From Arcuatula senhousia (taxonomy: Eukaryota; Mollusca; Bivalvia; Mytilida; Mytilidae): a stretch of 64,000 bases of DNA. This document shows, in pieces, positions 18,385 through 27,800 of the stretch. The notes beneath the pieces were generated by a model. The model was not told where the DNA came from and made no database searches. It saw only the letters and a list, made by a program, of their open reading frames with translations. Position 1 is the first letter of the stretch. Each line of letters opens with the position of its first letter. The stretch spans positions 1 through 64,000 of the forward strand of contig CAXARO010000890.1 in assembly GCA_963971305.1 (NCBI GenBank). The letters are read 5' to 3'. Made by a program: the position numbers and the translations under genes.

Positions 18385-19724
18385 ATGATGTCCTGTCTGA
18401 CAACATTCGTTGACAACAATCTTGCGGGTAAGCGTATATTTTTTTCTAGTTTCGTTACCATGTAACATTAGTTGGATTTTAGGGGGGGGGGATGGGGGGC
18501 ATGATCGGTGCCAGCAGTTTTTGGTCATTTCATTTGTGACGCATTTAAGGTTCATCTTTACACTTCGGAAAAAATGACCGATGTTTTACGTCTTTTTTCA
18601 GTCTATGTTGAGCCTAAACTACGCATTAAATTGCTTAATAAGGCGTAGCAGCGTCTAGATAATTTTTTTTGGCATAAACTTTTAGTATTTTGTACGTGTA
18701 AACTCGATCCGTTTTGTCGGGGCATTTTCTTTGCGTTTTTCAGTTCACCCAAATATAGCCAAATATCAACAATGCCCTGTCATTTGGCCTCCACGTGCAA
18801 GGTAATTTCATTATTTGTGTTATTAAATCTATTCACAATCGGTTTCATGGAAGGTTATTTAAGGGTAATTCATGCTTTATTTATGGGACAACTTGAACGG
18901 AAAGAAAATGAATAGAGAAAACAACAAAACTTATCTTGTAAATTGGAAGGGAAAATGATCGGCGATTTTTATATCTAGGCGCTGCTACACTTTATTTTCT
19001 GTTTCTATGTGTCGTTAAAGTCGTACATAGACTAGAAAAATAGGTCAAATATCGACCATTTTATTCAAAGTGTAAGCATGAACCTTAATTCATGTACGAT
19101 AAATAATAATTCTGTCCGGATTCTTCTTTAATCATTTACACTTGAAAGTATTTTTTTATACTTGGGACAAATTAATCTGGATTCCGACCAGCTGACCAAA
19201 TTGCACCACCCCGAAAGAGAAGGTCACCCCACTACTTTGCTTTTCAGCCTATGACAATTATAAAGGAGTAGAATTGTACGGTAATAGTTAAGCTATGGTC
19301 CTGATAGTTTATATTTTAATATGAAAGATGTAAAGTACTCAACTTGACACAGATTATTAAAAAAAAATTATTATACGATGCCAACGTCGTCTGGGAATAT
19401 TTCTGTCATAAAAAGCATAAAAATTATCTATATTTAGTATGAGCAGATGAGGAAGAAATTTGGACATTTATTTTAAACCAAAAAAATATGTGATTGTATT
19501 ATTTGTTTGTTATGTAATTACAGCTTTTACACTATAAAATAGGAGCGTTTGCAACTATTCATACTGCCTACTGTGAAAAATTATTATAATTTTCATAATG
19601 TAATATAATAAAGTTTTAACCCTTTCATTTCAGTCCGTATGTGACAACGACGCCAAGCTTTGTCATTCACCTGCCATTATATTCATTGGTTAAAAAAGAA
19701 AAGAAGCAAAATGATATCGTATAG
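18385..19724 (+). other. Possible three-exon transcript, 63 codons, speculative
   Basis: Three pieces join in frame across consensus-like GT-AG sites: 18385-18427 (starting ATGATGTCC, donor G|GTAAGC), 18744-18801 (acceptor after TTTGCGTTTTTCAG, donor CAAG|GTAATT) and 19634-19724 (acceptor after AACCCTTTCATTTCAG, stop TAG at 19722-19724). The phases agree and the joined frame has no stop. Against it, the product has no recognised domain, the middle piece lies inside the MITE at 18549-19084, and such chains arise by chance in sequence of this length. It could be a captured gene fragment, an exonised MITE or nothing. Confidence 0.15.
18549..19084. mobile_element. MITE with long imperfect TIRs and TTAA target sites
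   Basis: Starts GGTTCATCTTTACACTT and ends AAGTGTAAGCATGAACC. The inverted similarity continues imperfectly for about 130 bp, including AGTCTATGT and GTAGCAGCG blocks. TTAA is present on both sides (18545-18548 and 19085-19088). TTAA duplication fits piggyBac- or Kolobok-type elements. No transposase. The length is 536 bp. Confidence 0.8.
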
Positions 19725-20689
19725 GAATCCATGGATAGAAGCCGCTCTTCCAAGATTTTAAAAAGACTGCACTCAATTTATAATCCAAGTATTAAAAGTG
19801 GGAAGACTTTTGTAGCACAGACATCTTATCAATATTAAGAAAATAGAAGGATCGCGTGTCTGAACATGTAGCAAGCATTTGTATTGGCATTGGTGTTTCC
19901 ATATTCTGACATCATGAATTTAGCTAACATCCATTTGTGGACACCGTGTTTGTTATCTTTAAAAAAATCTCAACCAGCAATATTTTTAACATTAATGACT
20001 TTTGTACCGTTAGAATTAATTGTAGCAAACTCTAAATAGTTTCTTTTTAAATGGTAGTGCTAACTTTATGTATCCCTCAATCTCACTAATGCTGTACTTC
20101 CAGACTGAGACAGACGTGACTAATGTAAACGATCTTAAATAGAAAATTTTAAGGGAGGTTTTAAAGCCATAAAAATTTGTGAATATACCATTTCTTTTGA
20201 AATGTCAGGACCTTTGCTAGCTTCAATTTCTTCGTCGTGTCTTTGCCATACATTGTCTTTTCGTCTTCGACATTTGAAATTGTATATCCCATGCCAGTTC
20301 GGTAGTTTTGGTATTTTCTTTATTTTACTTTATTTAAAGTAAGAGTTTTGATGAAATTGAAAAAAAAGAGTAAAATTTATTGCTAGGTTCGGATACCAAA
20401 AACGCTATCTCGTTGCTTGAAATTGAATATTGTTTTATGTTCTAACAAACTCATATACATCCATTCATCTTTAAAAAGGACCACTGGCATTGGTTACTCT
20501 AGGTGGTTCAGACCTCCTTATGCATGTTCAAACTTTGCTGTCCCACGTTAAAAACTAGTAGATCATTGAGTCCGTATGTAAGCTATTCACTTATCATTTT
20601 AAGATCTAGAGTTCCTTACTGTGTATATAAATGTTGAAAATGATCTACATGCAAGTTCTCTCATGGTTTTGCACACGCCTAAAACATTA
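19089..20689. other. Interior of the 10.4-kb element, no gene recognised
   Basis: About 1.6 kb of AT-rich sequence. Apart from the possible third exon at 19634-19724 I see no supported feature. Confidence 0.5.
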
Positions 20690-21275
20690 TCACGTACATG
20701 TACTTCTGTGTGTACAAGGTTGGAATGCTACATATGTAGAGACCAAACATAAACTGTTTTCGCGTGATTCAGCATACAAGACCTGACAAACAAAAGTTCA
20801 ATGTCTTTAAGAGGATTCTACATACATCAGGTCGGAATGCTAGCATACGGACCTAGGAAACCAAATTTCAACATGATTAAATGGATTCTGCATACACCAG
20901 GTCTGAATGCTAGCATACGGACCTAGGAAACCAAATTTCAACATAATTAAAAGGATTCTGCACACACCAGGTCGGAATGCTAGCATACGGACCTAGGAAA
21001 CAAAATTTCAACATTATTAAATGGATTCTGCATACACCAGGTCTGAATGCTAGCATACGGACCTAGGAAACCAAATTTCTACATAATTAAAAGGATTCTG
21101 CACACACCAGATTGAAATGCAGGCATATGGACCTGAGAAACCAAATTTCAACAAATTTAAAAGATTTCTGAATACATCAGGTTGGAATGCTAGCATACGG
21201 ACATGAAAAACAAAGTTTCAACATATTTAAAATGATTCTGCATACACCTGGTCGGAATGCTAACACACGGAATTG
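20690..21275 (-). repeat. Right subterminal array of 70-bp tandem repeats, inverted
   Basis: The word GAATGCTAGCATACGG or a variant recurs at 20835, 20905, 20975, 21045, 21115, 21185 and 21255, exactly 70 bp apart; one or two decayed units precede. On the minus strand each unit matches the left array (11425-12240). Units alternate between AACATGATTAAATGG-like and AACATAATTAAAAGG-like forms, suggesting dimer-wise amplification. Confidence 0.9.
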
Positions 21276-21568
21276 AAAATTAAAAAATCTAACTATTTCT
21301 TTCAAATCTGCATAAAAAATTACGATAAATGCTGACTCGGGTTTTATTTACACATATTGTGTCCTCAATATTTTTTAGCCACTAAAACACATCACTTTTG
21401 CATACAATGTCCAAACAAATGCTAAGTTATCGTACTTCTTGGTAGGCAAAAAAGGTACATCTGGAAACAAAATTACAGTTTTATTCAAAAGAGTGTGTTT
21501 TTGTCTTGATTATTTGCTCAGCTAAGCAATTTCGGCAAAACTTGATGGAAAAAAGCTAAAAATTGTGC

Positions 21569-21601
21569 ATGAGAATTTTAAAAATTAGATGAGAACGCAT
21601 T
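21569..21601 (-). repeat. Right 33-bp terminal inverted repeat
   Basis: Exact reverse complement of 11206-11238, ending GAGAACGCATT. AGAA follows directly as target duplication and the LTR sequence resumes. Confidence 0.95.
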
Positions 21602-21894
21602 AGAAAGAGTGCGGTCAACTCAACCGTGAATCGGAAATCTAACGAAGTACATACAGTAAAAACCAAAAGAATCAGAAAAGGCGGGAAACTTCTAAGTGTC
21701 TTCTGTCGGTAAATAGCGTCATTCGTCATATACAACCTTAAAACATATTGGACACTAAACTCCATTGATTATCCATCAATGAAATCATCTTTATTCAACT
21801 TTAATCAATGTTAAATAATAAAAATACAAATAGAAACACATATCAATATAATAAATCCCAAAAGTGTAAAATACAGTAAAACCTGTCTACCACA
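21602..21894 (-). repeat. 5' LTR, second segment (right copy)
   Basis: Resumes the LTR with AGAAAGAGTGCGG, including the second copy of AGAA, and follows the left LTR (2502-2790) to its CTACCACA end without a visible difference. On the minus strand this is the very start of the 5' LTR, so the promoter region is now separated from the rest of the LTR by 10.4 kb. Confidence 0.95.
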
Positions 21895-22066
21895 ATTATT
21901 ATAACTATGGACCGATAATAGCTATGGGCCGATAATGTGTATGCCGATTTCGTAATGTGCCGAAATCTGGTATGGGCCGATTTCGTAATGGGCCGATAAG
22001 TCAGGGATCTCCATACACATTATCGGCCCATAGCTATTATCGGTCCATAGTTATAATAATATTCAT
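21895..22066. repeat. Palindromic element with 55-bp arms, left arm cut by the retrotransposon
   Basis: The right arm (22012-22066) pairs perfectly with 21895-21943 (49 bp) and the pairing continues across the retrotransposon into ATGAAT at 1369-1374. So the original arm was 55 bp and was split by the LTR element. The loop (21944-22011) holds ATGGGCCGATTTCGTA words about 16 bp apart, related to the repeats at 22-101. The palindrome ends at the base before the satellite begins. It looks like a foldback or MITE-like element; its ends are ATGAAT and ATTCAT. Confidence 0.9.
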
Positions 22067-22686
22067 CGATGCAAGACACAGTTTCGTATAAAATACTAGT
22101 GAGTTTTACCAAATACATTAACCACAGGTAAGGGAATCCCTGTCTATTCATATACCTGAAGTGACAATCATGAAATATTTTTAACTTTTATGATTGTTTA
22201 GATATATTTTTGTATTAAAAATGCCACAACAGGTTTATTTTCTTTTTTTAAAATTTTTTTATAAGCACTTCAATGTGAAGGGAGACAACTATAAATCCCG
22301 CCATATTTGCAGATGTCAAAATGACACTTTTCAGGTAAACAAAAATATTTTTCTTTAGAGCTGGAAAGCGTACCCTTTTTGTTCCCAATTTTTGCTCTTA
22401 TTGACATGCTCTTTCAAGCAATTTATCATTTTGACTTGAAATTTTCCCACAAGGCAGTGGAATTTAGCCTCAGAAATGGGATGACACCCATAAATTTAAC
22501 ACAAAACACCCCCCTTTTTGTTCATTTTGGACAGTTTTGATGAAATATTCAAATATGAATAAGTTTACTAGGCAGGTTCCATTAAAAAGTGGTGAATTTC
22601 AGCTTTTTATTGATATATAGATGTCCATATTACAGGAAAATATCTTATTTCCATTCAAGCATGAAGGTGATGTTGCTTTCATCTGA

Positions 22687-22694
22687 TGACGTCA
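22687..22694. promoter_or_regulatory. TGACGTCA palindrome in the TTAA insert (representative, unit 1)
   Basis: A full cAMP-response-element-type palindrome near the right end of the 655-bp insert. It recurs in every full unit. Binding by CREB/ATF proteins is possible from the motif alone and is not shown. Confidence 0.4.
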
Positions 22695-22913
22695 CTTTGC
22701 AAAACTATACCTTGCACCCTTTAAAGGCATATATACTTACTTTATGAATCATTTTTAGGGTCTACTTGGTTTATTTTGGTCTTGGATACAATTGTCAATT
22801 TGTTTACAAACACAAGACCAATGTATTGGTACAATTTTGGCTCAGTAACATTCATAATTCTCATGAAAACTCCATAGTAACCAGTAAAACACTCAAAGTC
22901 ATTGTGCAATATG

Positions 22914-22921
22914 TGACGTCA
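22914..22921. promoter_or_regulatory. TGACGTCA palindrome in the satellite core (representative, unit 1)
   Basis: A second identical octamer 227 bp further on, present in both full and short units. Thus the array carries about 59 of these octamers in this window (27 in inserts, 32 in cores). Confidence 0.4.
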
Positions 22922-23477
22922 TTTCATACTGTTGCGACGTTTCATGTCTTTCGCATTCACAGATGGAACAATATGTGACTTAGAAACCATTTATAGTACA
23001 CAAAATTAAAAATTATCATTAACCATCTACCACATGTATACAGTAGATGCTTTTTTTTACATTTAGCTAGTAAAGTATGTTAAATGGGTATTGCACAAAC
23101 CATCTGTAATACCCAAATTCTTAAATAAACTTAAAATGACCCTATTTTATGGCAAAACTAGGTGAAAAAAAATTCCCTTTGAATGTTTTTTTAGATTAAC
23201 TATGTTTAATTGCCATCACAATATTATTTTTATTAAGATAATTATGTTAAATCGTTTAAAAAGCATAGTATTGATATAAGCTTCACATTTCAGCTTAAAA
23301 CAGTTCATGAATGCAAAAAATCCAAAAATCTTCATCGCAAGGTCTTGTATGAGAATCTGTATGTTTTCGCTATTTTTTATCGCAACGACAAAAATAAGGT
23401 ACCATTGTGTTCGCAATAAGATACCGAAACAGAAAAAAATGCTTTCATCAGAGAATTTATGCATCATAATGCTTTAA

Positions 23478-24132
23478 ACGATGCAAGACACAGTTTCGTA
23501 TAAAATACTAGTGAGTTTTACCAAATACATTAACCACAGGTAAGGGAATCCCTGTCTATTCATATACCTGAAGTGACAATCATGAAATATTTTTAACTTT
23601 TATGATTGTTTAGATATATTTTTGTATTAAAAATGCCACAACAGGTTTATTTTCTTTTTTTAAAATTTTTTTATAAGCACTTCAATGTGAAGGGAGACAA
23701 CTATAAATCCCGCCATATTTGCAGATGTCAAAATGACACTTTTCAGGTAAACAAAAATATTTTTCTTTAGAGCTGGAAAGCGTACCCTTTTTGTTCCCAA
23801 TTTTTGCTCTTATTGACATGCTCTTTCAAGCAATTTATCATTTTGACTTGAAATTTTCCCACAAGGCAGTGGAATTTAGCCTCAGAAATGGGATGACACC
23901 CATAAATTTAACACAAAACACCCCCCTTTTTGTTCATTTTGGACAGTTTTGATGAAATATTCAAATATGAATAAGTTTACTAGGCAGGTTCCATTAAAAA
24001 GTGGTGAATTTCAGCTTTTTATTGATATATAGATGTCCATATTACAGGAAAATATCTTATTTCCATTCAAGCATGAAGGTGATGTTGCTTTCATCTGATG
24101 ACGTCACTTTGCAAAACTATACCTTGCACCCT
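23478..24132 (+). mobile_element. TTAA-bounded 655-bp insert within the satellite unit (representative copy, unit 2)
   Basis: In every full unit the part that short units lack is bounded by TTAA: here 23474-23477 on the left and 24133-24136 on the right. Its ends ACGATGCAAGACACAGTTTCG and, reversed, AGGGTGCAAGGTATAGTTTTG agree at 15 of 21 positions. TTAA duplication plus inverted ends is the mark of a piggyBac- or Kolobok-type MITE. It has no coding capacity. The shared flank is in fact CTTTAAA on both sides, so a deletion by 7-bp microhomology could also explain the short units. Confidence 0.65.
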
Positions 24133-24885
24133 TTAAAGGCATATATACTTACTTTATGAATCATTTTTAGGGTCTACTTGGTTTATTTTGGTCTTGGATA
24201 CAATTGTCAATTTGTTTACAAACACAAGACCAATGTATTGGTACAATTTTGGCTCAGTAACATTCATAATTCTCATGAAAACTCCATAGTAACCAGTAAA
24301 ACACTCAAAGTCATTGTGCAATATGTGACGTCATTTCATACTGTTGCGACGTTTCATGTCTTTCGCATTCACAGATGGAACAATATGTGACTTAGAAACC
24401 ATTTATAGTACACAAAATTAAAAATGATCATTAACCATCTACCACATGTATACAGTAGATGCTTTTTTTTACATTTAGCTAGTAAAGTATGTTAAATGGG
24501 TATTGCACAAACCATCTGTAATACCCAAATTCTTAAATAAACTTAAAATGACCCTATTTTATGGCAAAACTAGGTGAAAAAAAATTCCCTTTGAATGTTT
24601 TTTTAGATTAACTATGTTTAATTGCCATCACAATATTATTTTTATTAAGATAATTATGTTAAATCGTTTAAAAAGCATAGTATTGATATAAGCTTCACAT
24701 TTCAGCTTAAAACAGTTCATGAATGCAAAAAATCCAAAAATCTTCATCGCAAGGTCTTGTATGAGAATCTGTATGTTTTCGCTATTTTTTATCGCAACGA
24801 CAAAAATAAGGTACCATTGTGTTCGCAATAAGATACCGAAACAGAAAAAAATGCTTTCATCAGAGAATTTATGCATCATAATGCT
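24133..24885 (+). repeat. 753-bp satellite core (representative copy, unit 2)
   Basis: This is the part shared by full and short units, counted with one TTAA. It includes a GGGTATT / AATACCC hairpin (7-bp stem), a TGACGTCA palindrome and several A or T runs. It contains the two small recurring frames, plus 24178-24390 and minus 24628-24879, with no start context, domain or splice evidence that would make them genes. Confidence 0.8.
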
Positions 24886-27800
24886 TTAAACGATGCAAGA
24901 CACAGTTTCGTATAAAATACTAGTGAGTTTTACCAAATACATTAACCACAGGTAAGGGAATCCCTGTCTATTCATATACCTGAAGTGACAATCATGAAAT
25001 ATTTTTAACTTTTATGATTGTTTAGATATATTTTTGTATTAAAAATGCCACAACAGGTTTATTTTCTTTTTTTAAAATTTTTTTATAAGCACTTCAATGT
25101 GAAGGGAGACAACTATAAATCCCGCCATATTTGCAGATGTCAAAATGACACTTTTCAGGTAAACAAAAATATTTTTCTTTAGAGCTGGAAAGCGTACCCT
25201 TTTTGTTCCCAATTTTTGCTCTTATTGACATGCTCTTTCAAGCAATTTATCATTTTGACTTGAAATTTTCCCACAAGGCAGTGGAATTTAGCCTCAGAAA
25301 TGGGATGACACCCATAAATTTAACACAAAACACCCCCTTTTTTGTTCATTTTGGACAGTTTTGATGAAATATTCAAATATGAATAAGTTTACTAGGCAGG
25401 TTCCATTAAAAAGTGGTGAATTTCAGCTTTTTATTGATATATAGATGTCCATATTACAGGAAAATATCTTATTTCCATTCAAGCATGAAGGTGATGTTGC
25501 TTTCATCTGATGACGTCACTTTGCAAAACTATACCTTGCACCCTTTAAAGGCATATATACTTACTTTATGAATCATTTTTAGGGTCTACTTGGTTTATTT
25601 TGGTCTTGGATACAATTGTCAATTTGTTTACAAACACAAGACCAATGTATTGGTACAATTTTGGCTCAGTAACATTCATAATTCTCATGAAAACTCCATA
25701 GTAACCAGTAAAACACTCAAAGTCATTGTGCAATATGTGACGTCATTTCATACTGTTGCGACGTTTCATGTCTTTCGCATTCACAGATGGAACAATATGT
25801 GACTTAGAAACCATTTATAGTACACAAAATTAAAAATTATCATTAACCATCTACCACATGTATACAGTAGATGCTTTTTTTTACATTTAGCTAGTAAAGT
25901 ATGTTAAATGGGTATTGCACAAACCATCTGTAATACCCAAATTCTTAAATAAACTTAAAATGACCCTATTTTATGGCAAAACTAGGTGAAAAAAAATTCC
26001 CTTTGAATGTTTTTTTAGATTAACTATGTTTAATTGCCATCACAATATTATTTTTATTAAGATAATTATGTTAAATCGTTTAAAAAGCATAGTATTGATA
26101 TAAGCTTCACATTTCAGCTTAAAACAGTTCATGAATGCAAAAAATCCAAAAATCTTCATCGCAAGGTCTTGTATGAGAATCTGTATGTTTTCGCTATTTT
26201 TTATCGCAACGACAAAAATAAGGTACCATTGTGTTCGCAATAAGATACCGAAACAGAAAAAAATGCTTTCATCAGAGAATTTATGCATCATAATGCTTTA
26301 AACGATGCAAGACACAGTTTCGTATAAAATACTAGTGAGTTTTACCAAATACATTAACCACAGGTAAGGGAATCCCTGTCTATTCATATACCTGAAGTGA
26401 CAATCATGAAATATTTTTAACTTTTATGATTGTTTAGATATATTTTTGTATTAAAAATGCCACAACAGGTTTATTTTCTTTTTTTAAAATTTTTTTATAA
26501 GCACTTCAATGTGAAGGGAGACAACTATAAATCCCGCCATATTTGCAGATGTCAAAATGACACTTTTCAGGTAAACAAAAATATTTTTCTTTAGAGCTGG
26601 AAAGCGTACCCTTTTTGTTCCCAATTTTTGCTCTTATTGACATGCTCTTTCAAGCAATTTATCATTTTGACTTGAAATTTTCCCACAAGGCAGTGGAATT
26701 TAGCCTCAGAAATGGGATGACACCCATAAATTTAACACAAAACACCCCCCTTTTTGTTCATTTTGGACAGTTTTGATGAAATATTCAAATATGAATAAGT
26801 TTACTAGGCAGGTTCCATTAAAAAGTGGTGAATTTCAGCTTTTTATTGATATATAGATGTCCATATTACAGGAAAATATCTTATTTCCATTCAAGCATGA
26901 AGGTGATGTTGCTTTCATCTGATGACGTCACTTTGCAAAACTATACCTTGCACCCTTTAAAGGCATATATACTTACTTTATGAATCATTTTTAGGGTCTA
27001 CTTGGTTTATTTTGGTCTTGGATACAATTGTCAATTTGTTTACAAACACAAGACCAATGTATTGGTACAATTTTGGCTCAGTAACATTCATAATTCTCAT
27101 GAAAACTCCATAGTAACCAGTAAAACACTCAAAGTCATTGTGCAATATGTGACGTCATTTCATACTGTTGCGACGTTTCATGTCTTTCGCATTCACAGAT
27201 GGAACAATATGTGACTTAGAAACCATTTATAGTACACAAAATTAAAAATTATCATTAACCATCTACCACATGTATACAGTAGATGCTTTTTTTTACATTT
27301 AGCTAGTAAAGTATGTTAAATGGGTATTGCACAAACCATCTGTAATACCCAAATTCTTAAATAAACTTAAAATGACCCTATTTTATGGCAAAACTAGGTG
27401 AAAAAAAATTCCCTTTGAATGTTTTTTTAGATTAACTATGTTTAATTGCCATCACAATATTATTTTTATTAAGATAATTATGTTAAATCGTTTAAAAAGC
27501 ATAGTATTGATATAAGCTTCACATTTCAGCTTAAAACAGTTCATGAATGCAAAAAATCCAAAAATCTTCATCGCAAGGTCTTGTATGAGAATCTGTATGT
27601 TTTCGCTATTTTTTATCGCAACGACAAAAATAAGGTACCATTGTGTTCGCAATAAGATACCGAAACAGAAAAAAATGCTTTCATCAGAGAATTTATGCAT
27701 CATAATGCTTTAAACGATGCAAGACACAGTTTCGTATAAAATACTAGTGAGTTTTACCAAATACATTAACCACAGGTAAGGGAATCCCTGTCTATTCATA

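Larger units (their letters stand above)
11206..21601. mobile_element. 10.4-kb TIR-bounded DNA element, non-autonomous, nested in the LTR
   Basis: Both ends carry the same perfect 33-bp inverted repeat (11206-11238 and 21569-21601; outer end AATGCGTTCTCATC). The undisturbed left LTR gives the empty site: AGAA is duplicated (11202-11205 and 21602-21605), or TAGAAA if the element begins one base further in. Inside each TIR, after 200-300 bp of unrelated sequence, lie arrays of a 70-bp repeat that point towards each other. No transposase, helicase or polymerase frame is visible, so the element would need proteins from elsewhere. Its interior holds several smaller MITE-like repeats. The superfamily is undetermined: a 6-bp duplication would suit Dada or Polinton types, a 4-bp one others, and nothing else identifies it. 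Confidence 0.9.
1379..21894 (-). mobile_element. Ty3/gypsy-type LTR retrotransposon, complete, with a nested insertion in its 5' LTR
   Basis: The element reads on the minus strand: 5' LTR (right), primer binding site, leader, gag, pol in the order protease, reverse transcriptase, RNase H, integrase, then polypurine tract and 3' LTR (left). The LTRs start TG and end CA. Flanking ATTA occurs at 1375-1378 and 21895-21898, a 4-bp target duplication. It is supported by the target: joining the flanks restores the left arm of a palindrome (see 21895-22066). Removing the 10.4-kb nested insertion leaves an element of about 10.1 kb. Gag and pol have no stop codons or frameshifts other than the programmed one. 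RT before integrase, a CCHC gag knuckle and a DDX35E integrase place it in Ty3/gypsy (Metaviridae). I could not resolve the lineage. Confidence 0.95.

Noticed and set aside
11425..21275. 70-bp repeats as a CRISPR array
   Set aside because: Whole 70-bp units are similar, without unique spacers, and the setting is an animal genome.
1379..21894. Identity with Steamer, the bivalve retrotransposon linked to transmissible neoplasia
   Set aside because: As I recall it, Steamer has short LTRs and a single gag-pol frame; this element has 1.4-kb LTRs and a frameshift. Both are Ty3/gypsy, but I see no closer tie.
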